A DNA stretch of 64,000 nt from JAKAXS01 sp965279065 (GTDB lineage Bacteria > Pseudomonadota > Alphaproteobacteria > Rhizobiales > Hyphomicrobiaceae), in contig OZ257134.1 of assembly GCA_965279065.1 (NCBI GenBank), positions 1,860,001-1,924,000 on the forward strand, written 5' to 3'. The translations under genes were made by a program, and so were the position numbers. Positions 43,930-51,918 of the stretch are shown here, one piece after another (position 1 is the stretch's first letter; each line of letters opens with the position of its first letter). Under the pieces are notes generated by a model. The model ran no database searches and was not told the DNA's origin. It worked only from the letters and a program-made list of their open reading frames with translations.

Positions 43930-45768
43930 TTATGGCAGCGAGTAGACGGACAGAACGCCACCCAGAGCCGTGTACTCCTTCAGACCGGCGTAGCCGCCGA
44001 CTGCACCGAGACCAGCTTCCGGATCTTCCAGGCCAGCTGCCAGACCGATGCCGGCCCAGCCACCAACGCCCGAGAAGACGCCCAGATACTGCTTGCCCTT
44101 GTTCTCATAGGTAAACACGTTACCGATGATGCCCGAGGGGGTCTTGTGCTTGAAGAGCAGCTTGGTGATGTCCTTCTGATCGACGCACTTGAGGTTGCCC
44201 TCGAGCGTGCCGTAGCAGGCGATGCCGCCAGCCGTCGTCAGGACGCCAGACCAGACCGAGAACTTCTCAGGCACGGAGGCTACGATCTTGCCCTTGCCAG
44301 CGTCCCAGGCAATGAAATTGCCCATGCCGTCGTGGCCGGCCTTATCGGAGACCTTCTTAGCCGGGTACATCGAGAGGGTCGCGCCGACGTAGGCCTGACC
44401 AGCAACGTACTTGGCTGCTTGAGGTTCATAGTCCATGCAGACGTGGTTCGTCGGAACGTAGAACAGGCCCGTATCCGGCGAGAACGAAGCAGGCTGCTGG
44501 TCCTTGGAGCCGAGGGCTGCAGGGCAGATGCCTTCCGAGTTCACGTCCTGGCCATTGAGGAAGGTCGAGTACTTGTCGACCACGGTCGGACGACCGTAGT
44601 TCGGCTTGGACTTGTCCATCTCAACGCCCGAGGTCCAGTTCACTGCCGGGTCATACTTCTCAGCGACCAGGAGTTCGCCCGTCTTGCGGTTCAGCGTGTA
44701 GCCGAGGCCGTTACGGTCGAAGTGAACGACTGCGGGGGTCTTCTTGCCGCCAACGTCGATGTCCGCGAGGATCATCTCGTTGATGCCGTCATAGTCCCAC
44801 TCGTCGAACGGGGTCATCTGATAGGCCCACGCAGCAACGCCCGTGTCGGGGTTACGTGCGAAGATCGTCATCGTCCACTTCTGGTCGATGCGCTTGCCGT
44901 CCGGACCAGCGCGCTGCACTGGGTTCCAGGTCGAGGGGTTGCCCGAGCCGTAGTAGAACAGGTTGGCTTCCGGATCCCAAGAGTACCAGCCCCACGTAGA
45001 GCCGCCACCGATCTTCCACTGGTCGCCGTTCCAGGTCTTGATCGAAGAGTCCTTGCCGACCGGCTTGCCGAGAGACATCGTCTTCTCGGGGTCGAACAGG
45101 ATTTGATCGTCGGGACCAGACGAATAGGCGCGCCACTTCTTCTTGCCGGTGTTGAGGTCATAGCCGGTCACGTGGCAGGGAACGCCGAATTCAGCGCCCG
45201 AGATACCAACGATCACGGTGTCCTTCACGACCAGAACGGTGCTCGTGCCGGTTTCACCCTTCTTGGGATCGCCGTTCACGACCTTCCAGACTTCCTTGCC
45301 GGTCTTGGCGTCAAGAGCGACCAGCGTGGTGTCGGCCTGGTGCAAGAACACCTTGCCTTCAGCATACTGCACGCCGCGGTTGACGTTATCGCAGCAGAGA
45401 ACGCCCTGAACCGTCGGGTCCTGCTTCGGCTCATACTTCCAGACGATCTTGTTGTCGTCATCGAGGTTGAGAGCGAAGACGTTGTTCGGGAACGCCGTAT
45501 GCAGGTACATCATGTTGCCGATCACGAGGGGCGAACCCTCATGGCCACGCAGCACGCCAGTCGAGAATGACCAGGCGACCTTCAGGTCTTTGACGTTCTT
45601 CGTGTTGATTTGATCGAGCTTCGAATAGCGGGTGTTGGCATAGTCGCCAGCCTGCTGGGCCCAATTCTTAGAATCGCTCGTGTTCTTGGCCACATCCGCA
45701 TTCGCCCAAACCGGCGATGCGAGTGCGACTGAACCGAGCAGTCCGCACGCGAGTGCACTTCTGCGCAT
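43930..45768 (-). CDS. xoxF: Lanthanide-dependent methanol dehydrogenase XoxF
   Basis: 612 residues. Signal peptide 1-22 (ending VWANA); mature eight-bladed PQQ propeller. Oxidizes methanol in the periplasm with PQQ and a lanthanide. Residues seen in the precursor: the vicinal disulfide Cys125-Cys126, Glu193 and Asn277 region, and FDEWDYDGIN with catalytic Asp325 and the extra Asp327 that marks lanthanide enzymes (calcium enzymes of the MxaF type have Ala there). W-docking repeats such as GKEVWKV are present. ATG 45768 has GGAGGAAG upstream. Head of the xoxF-G-J run; no mxaFI is seen. Confidence 0.98.
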   Translation of the reverse strand: MRRSALACGLLGSVALASPVWANADVAKNTSDSKNWAQQAGDYANTRYSKLDQINTKNVKDLKVAWSFSTGVLRGHEGSPLVIGNMMYLHTAFPNNVFALNLDDDNKIVWKYEPKQDPTVQGVLCCDNVNRGVQYAEGKVFLHQADTTLVALDAKTGKEVWKVVNGDPKKGETGTSTVLVVKDTVIVGISGAEFGVPCHVTGYDLNTGKKKWRAYSSGPDDQILFDPEKTMSLGKPVGKDSSIKTWNGDQWKIGGGSTWGWYSWDPEANLFYYGSGNPSTWNPVQRAGPDGKRIDQKWTMTIFARNPDTGVAAWAYQMTPFDEWDYDGINEMILADIDVGGKKTPAVVHFDRNGLGYTLNRKTGELLVAEKYDPAVNWTSGVEMDKSKPNYGRPTVVDKYSTFLNGQDVNSEGICPAALGSKDQQPASFSPDTGLFYVPTNHVCMDYEPQAAKYVAGQAYVGATLSMYPAKKVSDKAGHDGMGNFIAWDAGKGKIVASVPEKFSVWSGVLTTAGGIACYGTLEGNLKCVDQKDITKLLFKHKTPSGIIGNVFTYENKGKQYLGVFSGVGGWAGIGLAAGLEDPEAGLGAVGGYAGLKEYTALGGVLSVYSLP

Positions 45769-46191
45769 TGCGCTTCCTCCATTAAGACTTGCCACGCTTG
45801 CAAGCGGCAGCGGTAGATTGTGCTTGCACAACGTCACGGCTGGGACCGGTTTACCCGTTGTTTTCCCAGACGATTTAGGTCAGATGCCGTGAAACAGGGC
45901 AACGACAAAACCCTAACGCCACCGTGCCGGCATCTAGACACTTTTTCGTGAGCGCCGCAAGACTTAGCGTGATCTGAAAAATCGCCAAACAAATAAAGGA
46001 CAATGGAACTGACCCAAAATACGCCCGTATTTCTTGCGATTATTGCGCTGCACAATTGAATGCTGCAAAGCACGTAAAGTTCGGGAATTCTTCCCAGGAC
46101 CATTTGTGCCTTGACCGCAATTGTCGCATGTGAATAATTGCCGCCCCTTCAATGGTTAATTTGCCCAAAAAGCTGTCGAAAGGACCCACGG
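45769..46191. promoter_or_regulatory. Divergent regulatory region xoxF / metallohydrolase
   Basis: 423 gene-free bases. On the plus strand TTGACC (46111-46116) and AATAAT (46133-46138) are 16 bases apart, a likely promoter for the metallohydrolase gene. A palindrome GGGAATTCTTCCC lies at about 46083-46095. On the xoxF side two related palindromes share GCTTGCA: GCTTGCAAGC (45796-45805) and TTGTGC-TT-GCACAA (45818-45831), 24 bases between centres; they lie in the xoxF leader and could be regulator sites. A candidate xoxF promoter is TTGCGG/TCTAGA on the minus strand near 45930-45960. Confidence 0.5.
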
Positions 46192-47163
46192 ATGCGTCAG
46201 TCGCATGCGCGCACTCGAACCATGACACGCGCCAACTTTTTGAAGGGATGCGGCGCGTTGGCCGTGGCACTGGCGTCGCCTGTTCGTCTCTCGGCAGCCG
46301 ATCAGGCACCCGCACCCGTAGAGGAGATCGCTCCCGGCGTTTTCGTGCATCACGGCGTCCACGCGCTGGCCTCGAGCGAGAATGCCGGAGATATCTGCAA
46401 CGCCGGTTTCATCGTGGGATCGACAGGAGTGGCCGTGATCGACTCGGGCGGCAGCCGCCGCGTCGGAGCCTCGTTGCGGGCGGCAATCGCCGCCAGGACC
46501 GACTTGCCCGTGACGCACGTCATCAACACCCACATGCATCCCGACCATGTCCTCGGCAACGCCGCCTTTGCCGCCGACAAGCCAGTCTATGTCGGCCACC
46601 ACAAGCTGCTGCGCGCCTTGTCGGAACGCGCCGACGCCTACCTCGAGGCCGCCAAGGAGCAGCTCGGCGCTGACGCCTTCGCCGGCACTGAAATGGTCCT
46701 GCCCACCCTGGGCGTCGAGACCGAGACCACGATCAACTTAGGCGGCCGCAACCTGATCCTGACCGCCCGCCCGACTGCCCACACCAACAACGACCTGACC
46801 ATCCGCGACAGCGGCTCCGACACCGTATTCCTCGGCGACCTCGTCTTTGTCGAGCACCTGCCGACCCTCGACGGATCACTGCGCGGCTGGCTGAAGCTGC
46901 TCGACGTGCTGGAGAAGGAACCCGCCGCCCGCGTCGTGCCGGGGCATGGGCCGGTCTCGATGTCTTGGCCGGCAGCGGCAACGGACATCAAGAGGTACCT
47001 CACCCTGCTGGCGGCCGACGTGCGCAAGGCGATCGCTGCCGGCGACACGATGACGAGCGCCATGGCGACCGCCGCCCAGGGCGAGAAGGACAAGTGGAAG
47101 CTGTTTGACGAGAACAACGCTCGCAACGTCTCGGCGGCCTTTGCCGAACTCGAATGGGAGTAA
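46192..47163 (+). CDS. Quinoprotein relay system zinc metallohydrolase (MBL fold)
   Basis: 323 residues. N-terminal signal (TMTRANFLKGCGALAVALASPV), possibly a degenerate Tat signal. Metallo-beta-lactamase fold: NTHMHPDHVLGN with the HxHxDH-like zinc motif (HMHPDH), a later His in PTAHTNNDLTI, the Asp in FLGDLVF and the last His in VPGHGPVS. It belongs to the periplasmic hydrolases associated with quinoprotein (PQQ) systems. Substrate unknown. Start at 46192 after AAAGGA. Confidence 0.88.
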   Translation: MRQSHARTRTMTRANFLKGCGALAVALASPVRLSAADQAPAPVEEIAPGVFVHHGVHALASSENAGDICNAGFIVGSTGVAVIDSGGSRRVGASLRAAIAARTDLPVTHVINTHMHPDHVLGNAAFAADKPVYVGHHKLLRALSERADAYLEAAKEQLGADAFAGTEMVLPTLGVETETTINLGGRNLILTARPTAHTNNDLTIRDSGSDTVFLGDLVFVEHLPTLDGSLRGWLKLLDVLEKEPAARVVPGHGPVSMSWPAAATDIKRYLTLLAADVRKAIAAGDTMTSAMATAAQGEKDKWKLFDENNARNVSAAFAELEWE

Positions 47164-47170
47164 CGGTCTC

Positions 47171-47204
47171 AAAAAGACTACGCCCCGGCCGATCGGCCGG
47201 GGCG
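47171..47204 (-). terminator. Hairpin between the metallohydrolase and His-rich protein genes
   Basis: CGCCCCGGCCGATCGGCCGGGGCG (47181-47204, split here as 12-bp arms) is a perfect 24-base palindrome. On the minus strand it is followed by TAGTCTTTTTGA, so it best fits a terminator of the minus-strand His-rich gene; it may serve both. Confidence 0.65.
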
Positions 47205-47226
47205 CAGCCTCACCAGGCTGGAGGCC

Positions 47227-47484
47227 TTAGTTGTAGTGATGATGATAGCGGCGGTGATGATGGCGATGCTTGAGATAGCCGAACATCCGCGGACGCCAGT
47301 GGCGGTGACCCCAACGGCGGTGATGATGATGGTAATGCCGCCTGTAGTGCACCTTCTCCGTCAGCGACGTCGAAGCATCGCTCGCGCCGATGCCGGCCGA
47401 GATCGGTGCCGCGCTCGCGCTCGTAGCCGCCAAGCCGCTTGCTAGCGCCAAGCCGACTGCTGCCATGATCAGTTGCTTTTTCAT
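47227..47484 (-). CDS. Small secreted His/Arg-rich protein
   Basis: 85 residues. Signal peptide 1-25 (ending ASAAP). The mature part of about 60 residues ends in clusters of histidine, arginine and tyrosine (HYRRHYHHHHRRWGHRHW, then KHRHHHRRYHHHYN). Such tails bind transition metals. It sits between the XoxF locus and its accessory genes, so a metal-handling role in the periplasm is a fair guess, not proven. RBS AAGGAGCG. Similar short histidine-rich exported proteins occur widely in Hyphomicrobiales. Confidence 0.7.
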   Translation of the reverse strand: MKKQLIMAAVGLALASGLAATSASAAPISAGIGASDASTSLTEKVHYRRHYHHHHRRWGHRHWRPRMFGYLKHRHHHRRYHHHYN

Positions 47485-47625
47485 TTTGGGTTCGCTCCTT
47501 GATGCAGCCGGAGACTTGGGTCTCCGGCCGGCCGAGTGATCGGCCAATGATGCATTTGAAGCGATTGCCGCTTAACCGGCTTTGAACGGCACGTTCATCG
47601 CCAATTCATTTGCCGGCACAACAAT

Positions 47626-47985
47626 TTAGAAGCAGCGCAACTCGCCTTCGACCTGCGCCCGCTTCATCTGCAGGATCTTCTCCTGGTACTCTGGAGTCAT
47701 GAGCGGAGACACCGCTTCCCCGCCCTTCTGGCGGATCGACATGATCGTCTCGGCTTCCTCGTATTTCTCGTACGGCAGCAGTTCTGCGATGACGTCGATT
47801 GAGCACGAACACTTTTCCAGGATCTGCCGCGAGCGCCCATTCACCTGCATGCAGGCGAACACGTAGTCGGCCCGCGCCATCGTCGGGTAGTCGTTCACCG
47901 CAGCATCCTGTGCGAACGAATGCGAGGCAGTCAGCGGCAGCAACGCCACCGCGATCACGAGAGCAAGACGTTTGGCGAGCTTCAT
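47626..47985 (-). CDS. Small exported protein with CSC motif in the PQQ region
   Basis: 119 residues. Signal peptide 1-25 (ending SFAQD). The mature part contains cysteines in FACMQVNGR, EKCSCSIDVIAELL and the C-terminal LRCF, able to make disulfides, and a helical EKYEEAETIMSIRQKGG segment. No known domain is recognised. Its start overlaps the stop of the upstream gene (ATGA), so the two are a pair. Recurrence beside PQQ-dehydrogenase genes is expected but cannot be checked here. Confidence 0.7.
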   Translation of the reverse strand: MKLAKRLALVIAVALLPLTASHSFAQDAAVNDYPTMARADYVFACMQVNGRSRQILEKCSCSIDVIAELLPYEKYEEAETIMSIRQKGGEAVSPLMTPEYQEKILQMKRAQVEGELRCF

Positions 47986-48665
47986 TTCGTTTCTCCCTCG
48001 CCAACGAAGCTTACGCGCTCTTCGAGGCGTGGCGCATTCTTGTCGGAATTCTCGTAGACCGCCGACATCTCGACGAAATAGCCCGGCACCGCATCGCTGT
48101 AGACGATGACGAAGATGGAGTTCTCATACCCCATCATTTTCGCAGCATTCGGATCCTTGGCGTAGGGCTGCAACGTCATGCGGAACGCATCGACGCTCTT
48201 GCCGCCGACGTCGACCTTGGTCGGTTCGGCGGTGGCGTCCTTCAGAGCTGCCATGAAACGACTTTTCACATACGTCAGGCCGCCGCCGGCAAGCTGGCGA
48301 TAGCCCATGACGGCGCGATCGAGATACCAGAGCAGCAAGGGGTTGCCGTCGCGGTCGTGATCGGTAATCGGGTCGCGCGCGCGCTCACCCGTGAACACCT
48401 TGAACGCGAAATCGCGCTTGTCGCCATCCTTCACATTGGTGATGTCGAGCTTTACATCGTCGGAGAATGCCAGGCCGAGGACCTTCTCGTGCGACACGGA
48501 CCGCTGGAAGCGATAGCTCAACTCCGAGCCGGCTTTGGTCAGCTTGAGGTGGTTGCCGTAGAACAGACCCTCCACCGGCTTTTCCGGCCCGGCGGCGGCA
48601 GCGCCCGCAACGGCACTCATCAAGATCGCGGCGGCCGCAAGCAGCCTGAAACGAACGCGCAGCAT
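47982..48665 (-). CDS. Exported protein of unknown function paired with the CSC protein
   Basis: 227 residues. Signal peptide 1-24 (ending AAAAG). Mature segments: EGLFYGNHLKLTKAGSELSYRFQRSV, FAFKVFTGERARDPITDHDRDGNPLLLWYLDRAV and ENSIFVIVYSDAVPGYFVEMSAVYEN. The composition suggests a beta-rich periplasmic protein. The DHDRDGNPLL stretch resembles an acidic metal-binding loop (D-x-D-R-D-G), reminiscent of EF-hand-like loops, but a single loop is too little for a call. RBS GAGGAATCC. Confidence 0.7.
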   Translation of the reverse strand: MLRVRFRLLAAAAILMSAVAGAAAAGPEKPVEGLFYGNHLKLTKAGSELSYRFQRSVSHEKVLGLAFSDDVKLDITNVKDGDKRDFAFKVFTGERARDPITDHDRDGNPLLLWYLDRAVMGYRQLAGGGLTYVKSRFMAALKDATAEPTKVDVGGKSVDAFRMTLQPYAKDPNAAKMMGYENSIFVIVYSDAVPGYFVEMSAVYENSDKNAPRLEERVSFVGEGETK

Positions 48666-48838
48666 GATCGGGGATTCCTCCAGAAGCATTTTTTGACTTT
48701 TGTGCCGATACGCCAGGGTTCTAGCGCCCGACGCCGGGTGACTGCAATCCTCATGAAATCTTCAATCGCAGTCCCATTGCGGAGTTCCGGCATGGGATAT
48801 CTCGCACGTAAGGCTGGAGAACTTCCCGTTAAATCGCG

Positions 48839-49777
48839 TTAACGCAGGAAGCGCCCGAACGCGCGGGGCCCATCGCCCACTGTCACTGTCGATGTGACCT
48901 TGAGGGTCGAAACATCGATTTGTTCCAGCGTATTAGCTTCCCAGCACGCAACGAAGACATGCTTGCCGTCCAACGAAGTTTCGATCCCCTCGGGATAGGC
49001 GCCGACATCGACCTTGCCGGCGGCGGCAAACGTCGCCGTGTCGAATACGCTAACCGTCTCCGCATATTGATCGGTCACGAAGGCCCGTCCGCCTGCCAGC
49101 GCCACGCCGTAAGGCCGCCGGCCGACCGGCACGGTCGCCAGCACCTTACGTTGCGCGATGTCGATGACGGTGACGTCGTTGCTGCGCACATTCGCCGTAT
49201 AGGCCCGCTCTCCGGCGGCATCCAGCGTCAGACCGAACGGCCGATCCCCGGTCGAAATGGTCGCCACGCGCTGCAGCGTTGTCGTGTCGATGATCGAGAT
49301 CTGGTTGCTGTCACGATCGGCTGTCAGGACGAACGCTCCGTCCGGCGTCACCGCAACCCCCGACGGCGAATCCCCCGTCACGATTTCTCCCACCACCGTC
49401 CCGGCAACGGGATCGGTCACGAACAGCTTGTGCGCGTACCAGTCGGCCACGTAGACGATCGGCTTCCTCGGATGCGCGGCGATCCCGAGCGGCCCGCGGC
49501 CCACGGGATAGCGGCGAACCACCTCGCGCTTCTGAGCATCGATGACAAAAACCTCTTTGCTCTCCGGCGCACTGACGTAGGCGAATTTCCCGTCGCCCGA
49601 CATGGCGATGCCCGCGGGATTGCCGCCGAGTTTGATCTCGCCGACGACCTTCATCGTCGCCACGTCGACGACGCTCACCGAATTGCCTTCCTGGTTCGTG
49701 ACGAATGCTTCGCGCGACGCCTGTGGCTCGGCAGTGGAAGGCGACGCAGTCACAGAAATGACTATCGTGGCGACCAA
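48839..49777 (-). CDS. YVTN beta-propeller protein, start codon uncertain
   Basis: 312 residues from a TTG at 49777; no ATG exists in frame until about 40 codons further in, and the frame is open back to a GTG at 50011 that lies inside mxaD. About seven propeller repeats (NSVSVVDVATMKVVGEIKLGG, NQISIIDTTTLQRVATISTG) are intact. The residues before them (FIAALVATIVISVTASPSTAE) look like a signal peptide core. Palindromic repeats lie just upstream and may have displaced the native start. Paralogous in style to the propeller at 37255. Confidence 0.7.
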   Translation of the reverse strand: MVATIVISVTASPSTAEPQASREAFVTNQEGNSVSVVDVATMKVVGEIKLGGNPAGIAMSGDGKFAYVSAPESKEVFVIDAQKREVVRRYPVGRGPLGIAAHPRKPIVYVADWYAHKLFVTDPVAGTVVGEIVTGDSPSGVAVTPDGAFVLTADRDSNQISIIDTTTLQRVATISTGDRPFGLTLDAAGERAYTANVRSNDVTVIDIAQRKVLATVPVGRRPYGVALAGGRAFVTDQYAETVSVFDTATFAAAGKVDVGAYPEGIETSLDGKHVFVACWEANTLEQIDVSTLKVTSTVTVGDGPRAFGRFLR

Positions 49778-49887
49778 TGCCGCAATGAAGTGCAGCGCCG
49801 TGGCGCATGCGACTTGTGCCTCTCTCCTTGGGGAGAGGTCGGCGCGCCACCACGCATGAAATGCACGGAAAATGTTTGAACGCGCCG

Positions 49888-49974
49888 GGTGAGGGGCCTG
49901 GCCGCTCGCGATCCGTTTGACCGCTGCGCTCGCGGCCAGCCCCCTCACCCTAAACCTCTCCCCGAGGGGAGAGG
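49888..49974. repeat. Cluster of intergenic palindromes
   Basis: Arms GGGTGAGGGGCCTGGCCGC (49888-49906) and its near-complement at 49931-49950 form one inverted repeat; CCTCTCCCC-GA-GGGGAGAGG (49955-49974) forms another; a third, CTCTCC-TTGG-GGAGAG type, lies at about 49822-49837. These CTCTCCCC / GGTGAGGGG blocks are of the kind dispersed between genes in many proteobacteria. Confidence 0.7.
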
Positions 49975-50003
49975 GAATGGCGCGTGTCGCTGACGCAGTG
50001 GCT

Positions 50004-50537
50004 CTAGCCACCGGCTTCCAGCTTGGTCTTGAGTGCTTCCAGTCCCGACTTGTAGACGCCGCTCACGGCTTTCAGCGCGGCCTCCTCGTTCAGCTCCGGC
50101 GGCGGGTCGTTCTGCATAAAGCCGCGGTAGTAGGCGGCCTTCCACTCCACCTTGCTCTTCCCGCCCTCGTCGGTGACCGTGATGATCGACGAGTACTGGT
50201 TGACCGGCAGCACCTTCACGTCGACATCGGTGATCTCATACGACAGCGTGCGCTTGGCATCGTCACGCTTGGTCAGCTTCTCGTTGATCTTGCCGCCGCC
50301 CTTCAGCGTCAGCACGCGCGTCGCGTCGACGGCGTTGCCCGTCGCTTCCGTCTTCTCGATCGCCGGATGCCAGCTCCAGTCCGCGAAATTGCCGATCGTC
50401 GCCCAGACCTTGTCCGCCGGTGCGTTGATCTCGATCGTCTCGGCGTATTTCTTGCGCGTCGGACCATGGGCCGACGCCGGCAATGCAACAGCCAGCGCCG
50501 TCAGGACGGCACACCACAACGCTACGGCTCTCACCAT
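50004..50537 (-). CDS. mxaD: MxaD-like SRPBCC protein
   Basis: 177 residues. Signal peptide 1-23 (ending ASAHG). The mature protein is a START/SRPBCC fold (KKYAETIEINAPADKVWATIGNFADWSWHPAIEKTEATG) matching MxaD of methanol dehydrogenase clusters, which in Methylorubrum extorquens supports electron flow between methanol dehydrogenase and cytochrome c-L. Here it would work with XoxF/XoxG since no mxaFI is in the window. RBS GGAGGAA. Confidence 0.85.
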   Translation of the reverse strand: MVRAVALWCAVLTALAVALPASAHGPTRKKYAETIEINAPADKVWATIGNFADWSWHPAIEKTEATGNAVDATRVLTLKGGGKINEKLTKRDDAKRTLSYEITDVDVKVLPVNQYSSIITVTDEGGKSKVEWKAAYYRGFMQNDPPPELNEEAALKAVSGVYKSGLEALKTKLEAGG

Positions 50538-50868
50538 CTATTCCTCCAGGTTTTCTTGTTTGCGCCAAGGCGGGCCCCACGCGCATCGGGCCAAAACATA
50601 TAAGACTGGCCAATCGTTTGGCAATCGTGGGCACACCGACGAGACCCGCGCCAAATCGCTCCTCCAAAAGTCGAATGTTGCTGTTGTCAGCTCCCGCGAC
50701 ACGTGCTGTTGTGCCGCCGCATCTAGAGCCTGATCATTCGAGATGCGAGCCTGCGCTCGTATCGAGATCGTGAATCAGCCTCTAAATCAAAGATAAAGAA
50801 CGTGTTCGTGCCTATGGCCTGATTCCTTCAAGAACGAACACACTCTAGGGACGAGAGAAGCCTGACGC
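50538..50868. promoter_or_regulatory. Divergent mxaD / fhcB region
   Basis: 331 bases. It must hold the promoters of mxaD (left) and fhcBADC (right). No clear -10/-35 pair is evident. The right 40 percent is taken up by the structured element at 50723-50848, so an fhc promoter has to lie left of it or inside it. Confidence 0.45.
50723..50848. repeat. 126-bp double-hairpin element with CTAGAG/CTCTAG ends
   Basis: The element begins CTAGAG and ends CTCTAG. Its first part (50724-50784) folds into a long imperfect hairpin (TAGAGCCTGAT... against ...ATCAGCCTCTA). Its second part has arms GTGTTCGT (50802-50809) and ACGAACAC (50834-50841). The layout resembles dispersed GAGCATGATC-type repeats of Bradyrhizobium-like genomes. 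It ends 20 bases before the fhcB start. Confidence 0.75.
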
Positions 50869-51918
50869 ATGACCGGTTGGATCGACGGGAAGGAAGCGGA
50901 CCTCAGCGCCGCGGCGGGCTCTATTGCCCGATCGCTGGGCGCCAGCAGGCAGCCCGTCATTGTCGTTGATGCCATTGATTTGGCCGGTGCCGCCGCGGCT
51001 GTCGAGCTGGCGCGTGGCGCAGCAGCCGTGCTCGACCACGCCGAGCCCACCAACGTGCGCCTGATGCAGGACCAGGGTTGGATCGGCACGACGCAGGGCG
51101 AAGCCGTCCTTCGCGCCGATGCCGTGCTGCTGACAGGCCCCCTCAGCCCCGGCCTCGCCAACGACGAGGCGTTCCGCAAGCTTACCGAACGGCCGGGCCG
51201 CGCACTCTATTATATCGGCCCGCAAGCCACCGCCCCGAGCCTGCAGCAGCTTACCGTCATCGACACCGGCAACGCGCCGGCCTTCGAGACCATCGGCGTC
51301 CTGCGCGCCCTCGTCGCTGGCCGCAAGGTGACCGCGAACGCATCCCTCGTCGGCTACGCCGAAAAGCTCAAGGCGGCGAAATACGGCATCGCTGCATTTT
51401 CGTCCGGCACCCTCGACGAATTAACCGGCATGGCGCTGGCAGGCCTCGTCGAGGACTTGTCGGCCACCACGCGCTGGACCGCCCTGCCGCTCGGCACCTC
51501 GTCGGGCCAGAGCGAACTGATCCGCATGAGTCTCGCGCTGACGCGCCTGCCCCCGCCGTTGTCCTTCGCCAAGGCCATCGCCCAGCACGATCCCTGGCTC
51601 TACGGCGCCGCCAACATCGTGAAGCGCGGTGAAAGCGATCTCGTTGTCTGGGTTGCCGCCTCCGAACGGCCGCTGCCGGACTGGGTGACGAAAGCGCCGC
51701 GCGTCGCCGTCATCTCCTCGCACCGCCAGCCGCTGCGCGGTGTCAGTGTCCAGATCGAAACCGGCGTCGCCGGCGTCGACCACGCCGCCATCATCGAACC
51801 GGCCGAACTCGGCGCCTTCGCCGCCATCACTCCGGCAAAACAAAGTTCGCGCCCATCCGCCGCCGCCGTGCTGCGCGACATCTCTTCGCAATTCGCAGCC
51901 AAGGAGGCCCGCGCGTGA
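50869..51918 (+). CDS. fhcB: Formyltransferase/hydrolase complex subunit B (FhcB)
   Basis: 349 residues. Homologue of formylmethanofuran dehydrogenase subunit B of methanogens, but in methylotrophs it has lost the metal-pterin and iron-sulfur sites and is thought to be structural. The match includes DAIDLAGAAAAVELARGAAAVLDH, VRLMQDQGWIGTTQGEA and GIAAFSSGTLDELT. It works with FhcACD to move the formyl group from H4MPT to a methanofuran-like carrier and release formate. Overlaps fhcA by four bases (GTGA). Confidence 0.96.
   Translation: MTGWIDGKEADLSAAAGSIARSLGASRQPVIVVDAIDLAGAAAAVELARGAAAVLDHAEPTNVRLMQDQGWIGTTQGEAVLRADAVLLTGPLSPGLANDEAFRKLTERPGRALYYIGPQATAPSLQQLTVIDTGNAPAFETIGVLRALVAGRKVTANASLVGYAEKLKAAKYGIAAFSSGTLDELTGMALAGLVEDLSATTRWTALPLGTSSGQSELIRMSLALTRLPPPLSFAKAIAQHDPWLYGAANIVKRGESDLVVWVAASERPLPDWVTKAPRVAVISSHRQPLRGVSVQIETGVAGVDHAAIIEPAELGAFAAITPAKQSSRPSAAAVLRDISSQFAAKEARA

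Noticed and set aside
44146..45570. 474-codon frame on the plus strand opposite xoxF
   Set aside because: Shadow of xoxF; no domain, no ribosome binding site, composition typical of antisense frames in GC-rich DNA.
47982..48665. Lanmodulin-like (EF-hand) lanthanide-binding protein
   Set aside because: Only one acidic loop (DHDRDGN) is present and the spacing and fold do not match the multiple EF-hands of lanmodulin.
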